From: Janthinobacterium rivuli
GTDB taxonomy: Bacteria; Pseudomonadota; Gammaproteobacteria; Burkholderiales; Burkholderiaceae_D
NCBI RefSeq assembly: GCF_009208735.1
Contig: NZ_WFLJ01000008.1
Coordinates: 186,001-250,000 of the forward strand
Direction: 5' to 3'
Length of the DNA stretch: 64,000 bases
The notes below the pieces were generated by a model that searched no databases, was not told the DNA's origin, and was given only the letters and a program-made list of their open reading frames with translations. Both the position numbers and the translations under genes were made by a program. Positions 54,883 through 63,212 of this stretch are shown piece after piece. Within the stretch, counting starts at the first letter, position 1. Every line of letters begins with the position of its first letter.

Positions 54883-55230
54883 GCGCCATCGCCGACACCG
54901 TTGTCGCCGGCAAGTCGACGCTGATGAAGATTTTGAACAGCGTCTACCGCTAGGACGAAGGGTGAGGTGGTGCTGGCCGGGGTGTCGGCGCAGCTGTCCG
55001 GGGCCCGTTCGACGCAGGCGCTGGGCCTGGCGATCATCCATCAGAAGCTCAACCAGGTGGCCGAGCTGAGCTTCTGCGAGAATTTCTTTCTCGGGCGCGA
55101 GTTGCGCGGCCCGCTGCGCTGGCTGGCCGAACTGGGCCGGCGGCCCGATCCGGGCCGCCGGCTAGGAGAGTTACGTGTGGCCGAATGCCTGTTGCTGGAA
55201 ATCGCCAAGGCCATGCTTTCGATGTCCAGC
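54879..55230 (+). pseudogene. Decayed second sugar ABC ATPase
   Basis: The sequence opens MSAIADTVVAGKSTLMKILN, where Walker A is fused to a shortened N-terminus. TAG interrupts it after NSVYR. The same frame continues with DEGEVVLAGVSAQLSGARST and LGLAIIHQKLNQVAELSFCE, a typical Q-loop region of RbsA-like ATPases. A deletion then leads to [16 protein letters not shown], after which similarity ends. At least one stop and two deletions are present. It probably came from a duplicated importer that followed fucU. Confidence 0.85.
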
Positions 55231-55540
55231 GCAACCAGCCAGGTCAGCGGTAGTCATCTGGCCACCTTCGCTGGCGATCTTGCTCAAGCGGTTTTGGCGT
55301 ATCTGCCGTTCGATGCCAACAGGTTGGTCAAGCACCTGCCAGACTTTGAGGCATTCGATGTGCTCAGGCATGTGGCTCGAGTTCGGCTTGGCGATTCAGT
55401 CCAGCACATCAAGGCGAGGCTCAAGATGGCTCTGGCTTTACACTTGCCAGTATCACGCTTGGCCTCCTTGTTCCTGGTCGACGATGGTGCTGCGATCAAT
55501 GTCGTGTCGACGATGGTTTCTTGGCTTCGTCTAGTAACCA
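55231..55540 (-). pseudogene. Fragment of an IS5-group transposase
   Basis: On the minus strand TIVDTTLIAAPSSTRNKEAK is the classic segment of IS5-group transposases around a catalytic aspartate. Downstream the frame no longer resembles the family. There are no recognisable ends. It overlaps the 3' end of the LysR gene at 55496 by about 45 bases, so that gene's last codons may have been contributed by the insertion. Confidence 0.6.
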
Positions 55541-56398
55541 TTGAGCAAACGCTTTGATTGGCTCCCCGCTTAATCCGACCGACTCAGGAAGGATGAGACA
55601 GAAGGTTTTGGAAATTGTTTTTCCCTCTGGCCATGGAGCGACCAACCGTCCTTGAGCAAGTTCGGTTTCAACGTAGAGGCGCGGTACTAACGCGACACCG
55701 AGGCCAGCCAACGCAGCTTCGATCAACATCGCATGAAGATCGTAGCGCGCACCAATCGCTGGATTGGTCAGAGGGATTCCAGTCTCTTCGGAGTAGCGTT
55801 GCCAAGCCTCGGGGTTCTGTCGCCGGTGCAGGCGCGGTAGGTTATCCAGTACGGTTGTGCCTTCGTCTCCTGTCAGAATTTCTGGATGGCAAATCGGAAC
55901 CAACACCTCATCCAAAAGGTGGTGAGTCCTCATTCCCGTCCAGGCCGGATGCTCGAAATGGATTGCGGCATCGAACCCGCTGCCGGCAAGGACGAAGGGG
56001 TCCATGCGTTCGGCAAGATGCACAGTGATGTTCGGATGCTTCTGCTGGAATTGTGACAAGCGAGGAATGAGCCACCGCATCGCGAAAGTCGGGATGACGG
56101 CTATGTCGAGGCTAGCACCATCGACTGGCTGTCCCATCAGGTACTGGCTGTCTCGCTCCAGCCGGTCGAGGGACTCGCGCACTTGCGCCGCATAGCGCTC
56201 CCCGTTGGGCAACAGCCGGACGCGATTTCCGACTCGCTCAAACAACATCACGCCGAGAAAGGCTTCCAGTCGGCCAATCTGACGGCTGATGGCCCCTTCC
56301 GTCAGTGACAACTCCGCCGCCGCTCGGGCGAAACTGCCATGGCGGGCGGCGGCCTCGAATGCCATCAGTGCAGCGTTGCTGGGGATCTTCCTGCGCAT
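55496..56398 (-). CDS. LysR-family transcriptional regulator (GcvA-like)
   Basis: A 300-residue LTTR starting MRRKIPSNAALMAFEAAARH, the GcvA-type N-terminus, with LTEGAISRQIGRLEAFLGV as recognition helix. AGGAACTCTC precedes the ATG at 56398. The C-terminal codons run into an IS5-like fragment, so the tail (KKPSSTRH) may be foreign. It is divergent from the three-gene operon at 56556-58298 and probably its regulator. Confidence 0.9.
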   Translation of the reverse strand: MRRKIPSNAALMAFEAAARHGSFARAAAELSLTEGAISRQIGRLEAFLGVMLFERVGNRVRLLPNGERYAAQVRESLDRLERDSQYLMGQPVDGASLDIAVIPTFAMRWLIPRLSQFQQKHPNITVHLAERMDPFVLAGSGFDAAIHFEHPAWTGMRTHHLLDEVLVPICHPEILTGDEGTTVLDNLPRLHRRQNPEAWQRYSEETGIPLTNPAIGARYDLHAMLIEAALAGLGVALVPRLYVETELAQGRLVAPWPEGKTISKTFCLILPESVGLSGEPIKAFAQWLLDEAKKPSSTRH

Positions 56399-56555
56399 GA
56401 GAGTTCCTGATACAGAGCAAGGCAATGACTCACCTTGATTTTTAATCATGGAAGCATACCAAAAAATCGATTTATACGGCGAAATTCAGGTCGCATAATG
56501 ACTGAACATCAACAAGGAACGCCGGCGCGCAACGCTGCCGGTCACAAATGATCTT

Positions 56556-57101
56556 ATGATTTATACAGTCGAATGCAGCTTTGCCGATCCAGCCAGTGAA
56601 GCAGAGTGGAATCATTTCTACAGTCTGGAAAAACTGCCCGCACTCATTTCAGTGAGCGGGTTCCATACCTCGCAGCGCTTCAAAGCCTTGAGCGCCGGAT
56701 GCCCTGTCTACCTCGCCATGCATACGATCGACGATCTCGATGTACTTCATGGAGATGAGTATCGCCGGAAAGGCGGCGGCAATTTCGCGCGCTGGCAGCA
56801 GCACATCAGCGACTGGCACCGCAATCTCTATGGCGGCTTTGACCGCGCACCTGCCATCGGTCAAGACGAACTTCTGGTGACGAGTACAGTCGGCCCTGAG
56901 CCGCTCATCGAAATGGGCCTCATTCCTTACCGGATGCAAGCTGTCGCATTGGAGAGGTTCCCTGAACATCGATGGATGGCGAAGATGGGGCGCACCATTG
57001 ACCTCGGCATGGAACATCTTCCGAAGGGCGTCCATCTGTATGCGCCTATGACCGGCCAATTGACGAGTGGCAGTGACATCGCTCTCCAAATCTCGCGGTA
57101 G
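56556..57101 (+). CDS. Conserved protein of EthD/DUF4286-like alpha+beta fold
   Basis: A 181-residue protein. The start MIYTVECSFADPASEAEWNH and GFHTSQRFKALSAGCPVYLA resemble small dimeric ferredoxin-like proteins often found next to aromatic or steroid degradation genes. I cannot name a reaction. It is first in an operon with a tautomerase-like gene six bases on and a metallo-hydrolase behind that. Confidence 0.6.
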   Translation: MIYTVECSFADPASEAEWNHFYSLEKLPALISVSGFHTSQRFKALSAGCPVYLAMHTIDDLDVLHGDEYRRKGGGNFARWQQHISDWHRNLYGGFDRAPAIGQDELLVTSTVGPEPLIEMGLIPYRMQAVALERFPEHRWMAKMGRTIDLGMEHLPKGVHLYAPMTGQLTSGSDIALQISR

Positions 57102-57107
57102 AGCCAA

Positions 57108-57437
57108 ATGCCCAACGTTACGATTTTCATACCAAGCGAAAAGATGCCGTCAGATGGAAATCTGGCGGAACTCACCGATCAATGCACCCAACTTTGCACA
57201 GGGATGCTTCAAGCTGCGCTGGCGAATGTACACATCATCTATGTTGCTGTCCGTCATGGTCGGGGGAATCATCAGGCATATGCAGAAATCAAATACCGCC
57301 TTGAACCGTTCAGGACGAAACCCGTCATGGATTTCTTTATGGAAAAACTGGATGACATCATCAAAGGAAATACCGGCCTTACTGCACGCATCCGTTGCTT
57401 TGGCTACGCGGCCCAGGCCATTCATGCACGCAACTGA
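57108..57437 (+). CDS. Tautomerase-superfamily protein
   Basis: A 109-residue protein with N-terminal MPNVTIFIPSEKMPSDGNLA. Proline 2 is the expected catalytic base. The centre (HIIYVAVRHGRGNHQAYAE) fits the second half of the beta-alpha-beta unit. It is a single short unit and would work as an oligomer. Second gene of the operon, between the EthD-like gene and the MBL hydrolase. Confidence 0.7.
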   Translation: MPNVTIFIPSEKMPSDGNLAELTDQCTQLCTGMLQAALANVHIIYVAVRHGRGNHQAYAEIKYRLEPFRTKPVMDFFMEKLDDIIKGNTGLTARIRCFGYAAQAIHARN

Positions 57438-57458
57438 ATATTAGTGAGGAATACGTCA

Positions 57459-58298
57459 ATGGATCACATACAATTTCCAAGCCAACAGATTGGAGAGTTT
57501 TCGATCACGGCCATCAGTGACGGATACCTTTCCGCCAGTCTCGATTTACTCTCCAATATCGATTTGTTGGATGCGTCAAAGTTGCAGCAAGACGCAGGTG
57601 TGAACGACCCCTCTTCCATTCATATCAACTGCTATTTGGTTCGCGGCCGGGGCCGTACAATTTTGATTGATGCAGGGGCAGGGGGATTCAAGCAATGGGG
57701 CGGCAAGCTGAAAGTGAATCTTGCACTTGCTGGTGTACAACCCTCCGACATTGACACGATTCTTCTGACGCATGCACATCCCGATCATGTCGGGGGGCTG
57801 CTTGATTCGTCAGGAGAAGCAGCCTTTCCCGATGCGGAGTTAGTGATCCACCAGCATGAGGTTTCTTTCTGGGAAGACGATAGCAATCTCAGCCGAGCCA
57901 GTGAGCGCGCTCGCGGAAACTTTCTGTTTGTTCGGAAGGTGTTTGACCAGTATCGGGAGAAGATGCGCCTGTTTACCGATAATGAAGTTCTCCCAGGTAT
58001 TAGTGCCATGCCACTACTAGGGCATACCGCAGGGCATTCTGGTTATCGCATCGAATCCGCTGACCGTAGCCTGTTGATCTGGGGGGATATTGTTCATTTC
58101 CCTCAAATCCAGATTGCGCGTCCCGACGTATCCATCGCATTCGACCAAGATCCGCTGCTTTCGGCCAAAACACGTTCAAAACTGCTGGATGTGGTCAGCT
58201 CGGACAACATCCTCATCGCCGGCATGCACCTTGGCGAACTCGGCTTCGCGCACATCCAACGCAAAGGCAATCTCTACAGGATAGTCTACGAAGCTTAG
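57459..58298 (+). CDS. MBL-fold metallo-hydrolase
   Basis: A 279-residue metallo-beta-lactamase-fold hydrolase. The zinc motif is LLTHAHPDHVGGL. Further ligands are in LLGHTAGHSGYRI and IWGDIVHFPQ, and the last histidine in IAGMHLGELGF. This arrangement resembles N-acyl homoserine lactonase/arylsulfatase-like hydrolases that open lactones. The ATG at 57459 has GTGAGGAATAC upstream. Third gene of the tautomerase operon; a ring-opening or ester-cleaving step would fit. Confidence 0.88.
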   Translation: MDHIQFPSQQIGEFSITAISDGYLSASLDLLSNIDLLDASKLQQDAGVNDPSSIHINCYLVRGRGRTILIDAGAGGFKQWGGKLKVNLALAGVQPSDIDTILLTHAHPDHVGGLLDSSGEAAFPDAELVIHQHEVSFWEDDSNLSRASERARGNFLFVRKVFDQYREKMRLFTDNEVLPGISAMPLLGHTAGHSGYRIESADRSLLIWGDIVHFPQIQIARPDVSIAFDQDPLLSAKTRSKLLDVVSSDNILIAGMHLGELGFAHIQRKGNLYRIVYEA

Positions 58299-58346
58299 CG
58301 GCCAGTAAAGATGCCTGTGATGCGCCAACCGCAGGGAATGAGGTGA

Positions 58347-58742
58347 ATGACACCACGACGCTTGCTACTCACGATCACCGAAATGCTAGGCAAGGTCGAC
58401 GTGCGCGCTGAAGAACCGATCAACCGGCGACGCGACCGCACGTCGACCATCACCGTGCGCGGCGCCATCGCCGATGGCTTGCAGCCCCCGGACGTGTCCG
58501 GTGCTATTACAAGGCAGCTTCAGCCTATAATCGACAAGCTGCCGGCTGGCTATTCTGCCTCCAGGCATGTGGTGGAGGGGCTGTCAGAAACGCTGGATCA
58601 TGAATTGCGCCAGTTTGGCGTTCGTGTCACATTGGTCGCTCCGCGGGCGCAAGCTTCGGCGGAAGATGATGCTAGATCAGCTAATGCACGTCGCTTCTCG
58701 GCCTATGCGATTAACGCTCGCATCGACGGCCCTGGTGCATAG
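58347..58742 (+). pseudogene. Chimeric remnant: RND efflux pump piece joined to SDR piece
   Basis: One open frame of 131 codons is made of two unrelated pieces. About 58420-58555 reads RTSTITVRGAIADGLQPPDV and LQPIIDKLPAGY, a periplasmic-loop segment of RND efflux pumps. About 58564-58655 reads HVVEGLSETLDHELRQFGVR, the helix after the catalytic Tyr/Lys in an SDR. Neither domain is complete. The rest of 58299-58889 shows no gene. Confidence 0.7.
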
Positions 58743-58889
58743 TCCGTACCCAATCGGACGTACCTGCAACTCTCCAACACGGGATGCTCGCAAAGTAAGA
58801 GGAGGGAGGCCGTTCAGCGTTGAGTCATAAAGCGTTGCCAATTCAGAAGCCAGGATGAAATCGGGCAACAAAGAGCGGCATGTTCGCTA

Positions 58890-59300
58890 TCATGACGGCG
58901 TCTTTGCACTTGGCGCCCGCGCTGTGCGGCCACGCATGGCCGGCCTGACTGGCACGCTTTGCCCATACTCACTCCACCAAGCCATGAGCGCTGCCATCGT
59001 CGGGCCGAGCCCGCGGGCTTTTTCCGTGATTTCGTATTCGACCCGTGGCGGCACTTCCGCAAACACCGTGCGCGACACCAGACCGTCCGCCTCCAGCTCG
59101 CGCAGTTGCGCCGTCAGCATGTGCTGAGTGATGCCTGGAATGGCCTTGCGCAATTCTCCGAAGCGGTACAGGCGCTGATTGAGCAGCCACATGATTTCCA
59201 GTTTCCACTTGCCTGAAAGCAAGGAAAAGGCGCGTCGCATTTCCTCGTGCATATTCAGCTGCATCTCTCCATTAGTCTGCTTTTCCATACTAAGCCCCAT
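58890..59300 (-). CDS. HxlR-family transcriptional regulator
   Basis: A 136-residue winged-helix protein. The family core is LLSGKWKLEIMWLLNQRLYR, with FGELRKAIPGITQHMLTAQL as recognition helix and VPPRVEYEITEKARGLGP as the wing. HxlR members sense electrophiles or quinones, often through a cysteine; none is visible here. Start at 59300, or at the second ATG four codons on. It is divergent from the DoxX-SDR operon. Confidence 0.9.
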   Translation of the reverse strand: MGLSMEKQTNGEMQLNMHEEMRRAFSLLSGKWKLEIMWLLNQRLYRFGELRKAIPGITQHMLTAQLRELEADGLVSRTVFAEVPPRVEYEITEKARGLGPTMAALMAWWSEYGQSVPVRPAMRGRTARAPSAKTPS

Positions 59301-59383
59301 TTTTTCATCCTACTTGTGGGCATTCATATTAGTCGATAGTCTGGCTGCATGTCCAACTCTTACGCTGAATAGCAAAAAAACCC

Positions 59384-59794
59384 ATGGCTCTTACCTACAC
59401 ATATTGGATCAGCACTGCACTGCTGTCGCTGCTCTATTTCGCATCTGCCTTGATGTACATCGCCAAGGGCGCCTTTGTCAGGCAAGCGCAGGCGGAGTTA
59501 GGCTACGCGTCCTCGCACCTCGTACCCTTCATGATCGTAGTGAAGATACTCGGACCTGCCGCCATTCTGTGGCGCTTCAACGTCGCGCTCAGTGATCTCG
59601 CCTATGCCGGCATCTTCTATCACCTGGTCTTGTCCGGTTTGGCACATCTGGGCGTGCGCAAACCCAAAGGCGCCATTCCTGCGGCCGTTGGCCTCATCCT
59701 CCTGGCGGCGTCCTTCGCGACACAAAATGCCGCTCGTGACATTGCTTCGCCGTACGCACCAGCCGTGACGGCGATCCAAACCCCTCTCAACTAA
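59384..59794 (+). CDS. DoxX-like membrane protein
   Basis: A 136-residue protein with four hydrophobic helices (for example TALLSLLYFASALMYIAKGA). It matches the DoxX_2 type that is common beside HxlR regulators. The function is unclear; members are linked to quinone or thiol stress. Its TAA stop overlaps the ATG of the SDR gene (TAATG), so the two are co-translated. Confidence 0.85.
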   Translation: MALTYTYWISTALLSLLYFASALMYIAKGAFVRQAQAELGYASSHLVPFMIVVKILGPAAILWRFNVALSDLAYAGIFYHLVLSGLAHLGVRKPKGAIPAAVGLILLAASFATQNAARDIASPYAPAVTAIQTPLN

Positions 59795-60561
59795 TGGAAA
59801 CGACTCTAATGGAAACGAACATGTATCGACTCAATAACAAAGTAGCCATCATCTTCGGTGCCGGTCGCGGTATCGGACGTGCCACCGCCAAACTGTTCGC
59901 GGCAGAAGGCGCGAAAGTGGCGGTGCTCTCGGTGACGCAGGCGAATATTGATGCCGTCGTGGCCGACATCGAAGCGGCAGGCGGCACGGCCATCGGCGTG
60001 CGCTGCGACGTTAGCGATGGCGATCAAATCAAGGCTGCAGTGGATCAGGTGGCCGATACCTGGGGCCGTATCGACATTCTCGTCAACAATGCCTTCGATC
60101 CATCCTCGGTTGCGTCGTCGGTGCTCGATCTCTCGGTTGAGCAGCTGCAACGTAATTTTGAGATGGGGCCAATCGCTTATCTGCGGACGATGCAAGCTTG
60201 CTATCCCCATCTGAAGGCCAGCGGTGAAGGTCGCGTCATTAACCTCGCCTCGTTGGCGGGTGTCCTCGGCATGGTGGCTTATGCCCCCTATAACATGGCC
60301 AAGGAAGCCGTGCGCGCACTGACGCGATCCGCTGCGCGCGAGTGGGGCGCCGACAAGATCACCGTGAACAACGTCTTGCCGATCGCCGATACCTGGGGCG
60401 CAGCCGATGTGCCGCCGCCTGCCAATGCACTCGCCCGCCATGGCTCGCCGCAGCAGGACGTCGCACCGGTGGTTCTGTTCCTCGCCAGCAAGGATGCGCA
60501 GTTCATCACCGGCTACAGCCTCACGCCCGATGGCGGAATGATCATCGACGCTGCGCGTTGA
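59794..60561 (+). CDS. Short-chain dehydrogenase/reductase
   Basis: An SDR of 255 residues (246 from the ATG at 59821, MYRLNNKVAIIFGAGRG). The cofactor motif GAGRGIG, NNA in ILVNNAFDPSS, the catalytic Ser in VINLASLAG and Tyr/Lys in YNMAK are present. The C-terminus SKDAQFITGYSLTPDGGMI is standard. It follows DoxX by TAATG overlap and is presumably under HxlR control. Confidence 0.88.
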   Translation: METTLMETNMYRLNNKVAIIFGAGRGIGRATAKLFAAEGAKVAVLSVTQANIDAVVADIEAAGGTAIGVRCDVSDGDQIKAAVDQVADTWGRIDILVNNAFDPSSVASSVLDLSVEQLQRNFEMGPIAYLRTMQACYPHLKASGEGRVINLASLAGVLGMVAYAPYNMAKEAVRALTRSAAREWGADKITVNNVLPIADTWGAADVPPPANALARHGSPQQDVAPVVLFLASKDAQFITGYSLTPDGGMIIDAAR

Positions 60562-60672
60562 GGCGCGGGCCACTCCGGATGGCCGGCGTTCGCTCTTGCC
60601 GGGCCGCTGGATGCCGTGCGCCGTTACGAACCGCTGGCTTGCGCGCAGTCATTGCTTGCTCCGGTGAATGGA

Positions 60673-61887
60673 TCAGCTTGCCCGCAGCGCTAGCGCACGC
60701 GAGGTCAGGAAGGCTGCCAGCAACAGTACGGCCGCGCTGGCGATAAACGTGCTCTGGTATCCACTCCTGTCGAACAGCAGACCGCCGAGCGTGGAACCCA
60801 GGGCGATGGCGAGTTGCACGACGGCCACCATCAGCCCGCCACCCGCCTCTGCATCCCGGGGCAGCGTTATTGCCAGCCAGGACCACCAGCCTACCGGCGC
60901 GGCAGTCGCGACCATGCCCCAGATGCCCAGCAGTGCCGCCACGGCAGCGACCTTGCTGCCAAAGAGGGTCAGCGCCACCGCGATCAATGCCATCAGGATG
61001 GGAATGGTAACCAGTGTCCGGGAGAAATTCCACTTCAGGAACTTGCTGATGACGGTGGTGCCGATAAAGCCGCCTACGCCAATTGCCAGCAGAATCAGCG
61101 ACAAGGTGGATATGCCTACCCGCGTCACGCTTTCAAGGAATGGCCGCAAATAGGTGAACAAGGCAAACTGACCCATGAAAAACGTGCTGACAGCGAGCAT
61201 GCCCAGGGCAACCTTCGGATCCCGAAGCAGTCTGAAGGCGTTGCCGGAATCCGCCGAGGCAGTCTGGGGTGGCATGGAAGGCAGGCTGATCCACTGCCAG
61301 ACAAAGGCAATCAACGCCACTGGCACCAGGCAAAAGAAAGCACCACGCCATCCGACGACGGAACCGAGATAACTGCCCAGGGGTGCGGCGACGACGGTCG
61401 CCAGCGCATTGCCGCCATTGAAGATGGCCAAGGCACGCGGCACCTGATGGGAGGGCACAAGGCGCATCGCGGTGGCTGCCGACAGGGACCAGAATCCGCC
61501 AACCACCACGCCGATCAGCGCACGTCCCAGCATGTACAGAAAATAGTTCGGCGCCATCGCGACAACGGCCCCTGAGGCGGCCATCAGTGCGGTCAGCCCC
61601 AGCAGGAGCATTTTGCGATTCATGCTGCCAGCCATGGTGGAAATCGACAGGCTGGTGAGCACTGCAAACGCGCCGGAAATGGCAATTCCCTGTCCCGCCA
61701 TGCCTTCGCTGACCCGGAGATCCCTGGCCATGGGCGTCAACAGGCTGACGGGCATGAACTCCGAGGCGATCAGCGCGAAAACGCACAGCGTCATGGCGAA
61801 GACCCCGCCCCACATGGCCGCCTGCGTACCGGCGTCAGCGTGCCCCTGCACGCCATCCGGGATCGTGCTGCTTATTGGTGTTGTCAT
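60673..61887 (-). CDS. MFS transporter (DHA1 family)
   Basis: A 404-residue 12-helix efflux-type transporter. GGVFAMTLCVFALIASEFMP is helix 1, ALIGVVVGGFWSLSAATAMR helix 4 and GNALATVVAAPLGSYLG helix 5. It lies nine bases after the hydrolase gene at 61897 on the same strand, so the two form an operon. The pair is divergent from the LysR gene at 63213. Confidence 0.9.
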   Translation of the reverse strand: MTTPISSTIPDGVQGHADAGTQAAMWGGVFAMTLCVFALIASEFMPVSLLTPMARDLRVSEGMAGQGIAISGAFAVLTSLSISTMAGSMNRKMLLLGLTALMAASGAVVAMAPNYFLYMLGRALIGVVVGGFWSLSAATAMRLVPSHQVPRALAIFNGGNALATVVAAPLGSYLGSVVGWRGAFFCLVPVALIAFVWQWISLPSMPPQTASADSGNAFRLLRDPKVALGMLAVSTFFMGQFALFTYLRPFLESVTRVGISTLSLILLAIGVGGFIGTTVISKFLKWNFSRTLVTIPILMALIAVALTLFGSKVAAVAALLGIWGMVATAAPVGWWSWLAITLPRDAEAGGGLMVAVVQLAIALGSTLGGLLFDRSGYQSTFIASAAVLLLAAFLTSRALALRAS

Positions 61888-61896
61888 GGTATGGGC

Positions 61897-62988
61897 CTAT
61901 GCCAGATTCTTGTGGAAGAATGCGTTCAACTCCTCCCAGGGGATGAGTTTCACCCGGTCATACAGATCCACGTGCCCGGCGCCTGGCACGATCACCAGTT
62001 CCTTGGGCCGGGCCGAAAGCCGGAAAGCCTCTTCGCTGAATTCCCGGGAATGCGCCTGGTCGCCCGTGATAAACAGCATGGGACGCGGCGAAATCGTCTC
62101 GATGTCGTTGAACGGGTAAAAGTTCATGAACTTGACGTTGCTGATCAGCGTCGGGTGCGTCGTCAGTTCGCGCGACGACCCTGCCGGGGTGAACTCGCCG
62201 CGCTCGGTGCGATAAAAGTCGTAGAACTCGCGCTGGATCGGATGCGTATTGCCATTAAGTTTGTGCACGGTTCCGCCGGTGTACTTGATGGCGCCACCGG
62301 TAAATTCCACGTAGCGCTGTTGCGCCGCCTCGGCAATGATCTGCTTGCGTTGCTCCAGCGTCTGCGAATGGTGCAGTGCATTGCGGTTGGCGGCGCCCAT
62401 ATCGTACATGCTGACAGTGGCAATGGCCTTCATGCGCGGATCGATCTTGGCGGCACTGATGACGAAACTGCCGCTGCCGCAAATGCCGAGAACGCCGATC
62501 CGCTCCCTGTCGACGAAAGGCTGGGTGCCCAGATAGTCCACCGCCGCGCTGAAGGCTTCGGCGTAGATGTCCGGCGCTACGGTATTGCGTGGCTGGCCGG
62601 CGCTTTCGCCCCAGAACGACTGATCGATGGCCAGGGTTACGAAACCCTGCTCGGCCAGTTTCTGCGCGTACAGATTCGAGCTTTGCTCCTTTACCGCGCC
62701 CATCGGGTGGCCGATGATGATCGCGGGATGCCCGGCATTGCGGTTGAGATCCTTGGGCGTGAACAGATCGCCGACGACCTGCATCTGGTACTGGTTGTTG
62801 AAACTGGCCTTGCGCGCAGTGACTGTCGCGCTCCTGTAAAAGTTGTCAGCGTTGTTGGACATGTCCGGCACGGGCCTGTTATCGGCGGCGAAAACTGGAC
62901 TAGCGGCAACGGAAAGGCTGCCCAGCACGGCCATGCCGGTGCCAGCAGTCTTCAGGAAATCACGGCGTGCTACATCATCTATGGTCAT
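61897..62988 (-). CDS. Tat-exported alpha/beta hydrolase (dienelactone-hydrolase-like)
   Basis: A 363-residue hydrolase. The N-terminus carries a twin-arginine signal, ARRDFLKTAGTGMAVLGSLS, cleaved near VFA. The nucleophile elbow is LGICGSGSFVISAA, where cysteine takes the usual serine place (as in dienelactone hydrolase and YcjY-like proteins). The Asp is in LFITGDQAHSRE and the His in VPGAGHVDLYDR. First gene of the operon with the MFS transporter. Confidence 0.85.
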   Translation of the reverse strand: MTIDDVARRDFLKTAGTGMAVLGSLSVAASPVFAADNRPVPDMSNNADNFYRSATVTARKASFNNQYQMQVVGDLFTPKDLNRNAGHPAIIIGHPMGAVKEQSSNLYAQKLAEQGFVTLAIDQSFWGESAGQPRNTVAPDIYAEAFSAAVDYLGTQPFVDRERIGVLGICGSGSFVISAAKIDPRMKAIATVSMYDMGAANRNALHHSQTLEQRKQIIAEAAQQRYVEFTGGAIKYTGGTVHKLNGNTHPIQREFYDFYRTERGEFTPAGSSRELTTHPTLISNVKFMNFYPFNDIETISPRPMLFITGDQAHSREFSEEAFRLSARPKELVIVPGAGHVDLYDRVKLIPWEELNAFFHKNLA

Positions 62989-63212
62989 GTCTGCTTCTCC
63001 AGTTCGTTAGGTATGGGGCACGTTGTAGGTGTGGACGTGCATCGTACGTCGCGCTTAACGCACCTGCGCACCGAAATCTCGAACAGGTATATGTGTAACA
63101 GCCATGAATGTTCTGTATATTTATATTAAAAATCACACATTCCACTTGGTATCATCCCTTGCCAGGCCCCACGACGGGATACCTTTAACAGCCGGTTTCA
63201 GGAATTATTCAA

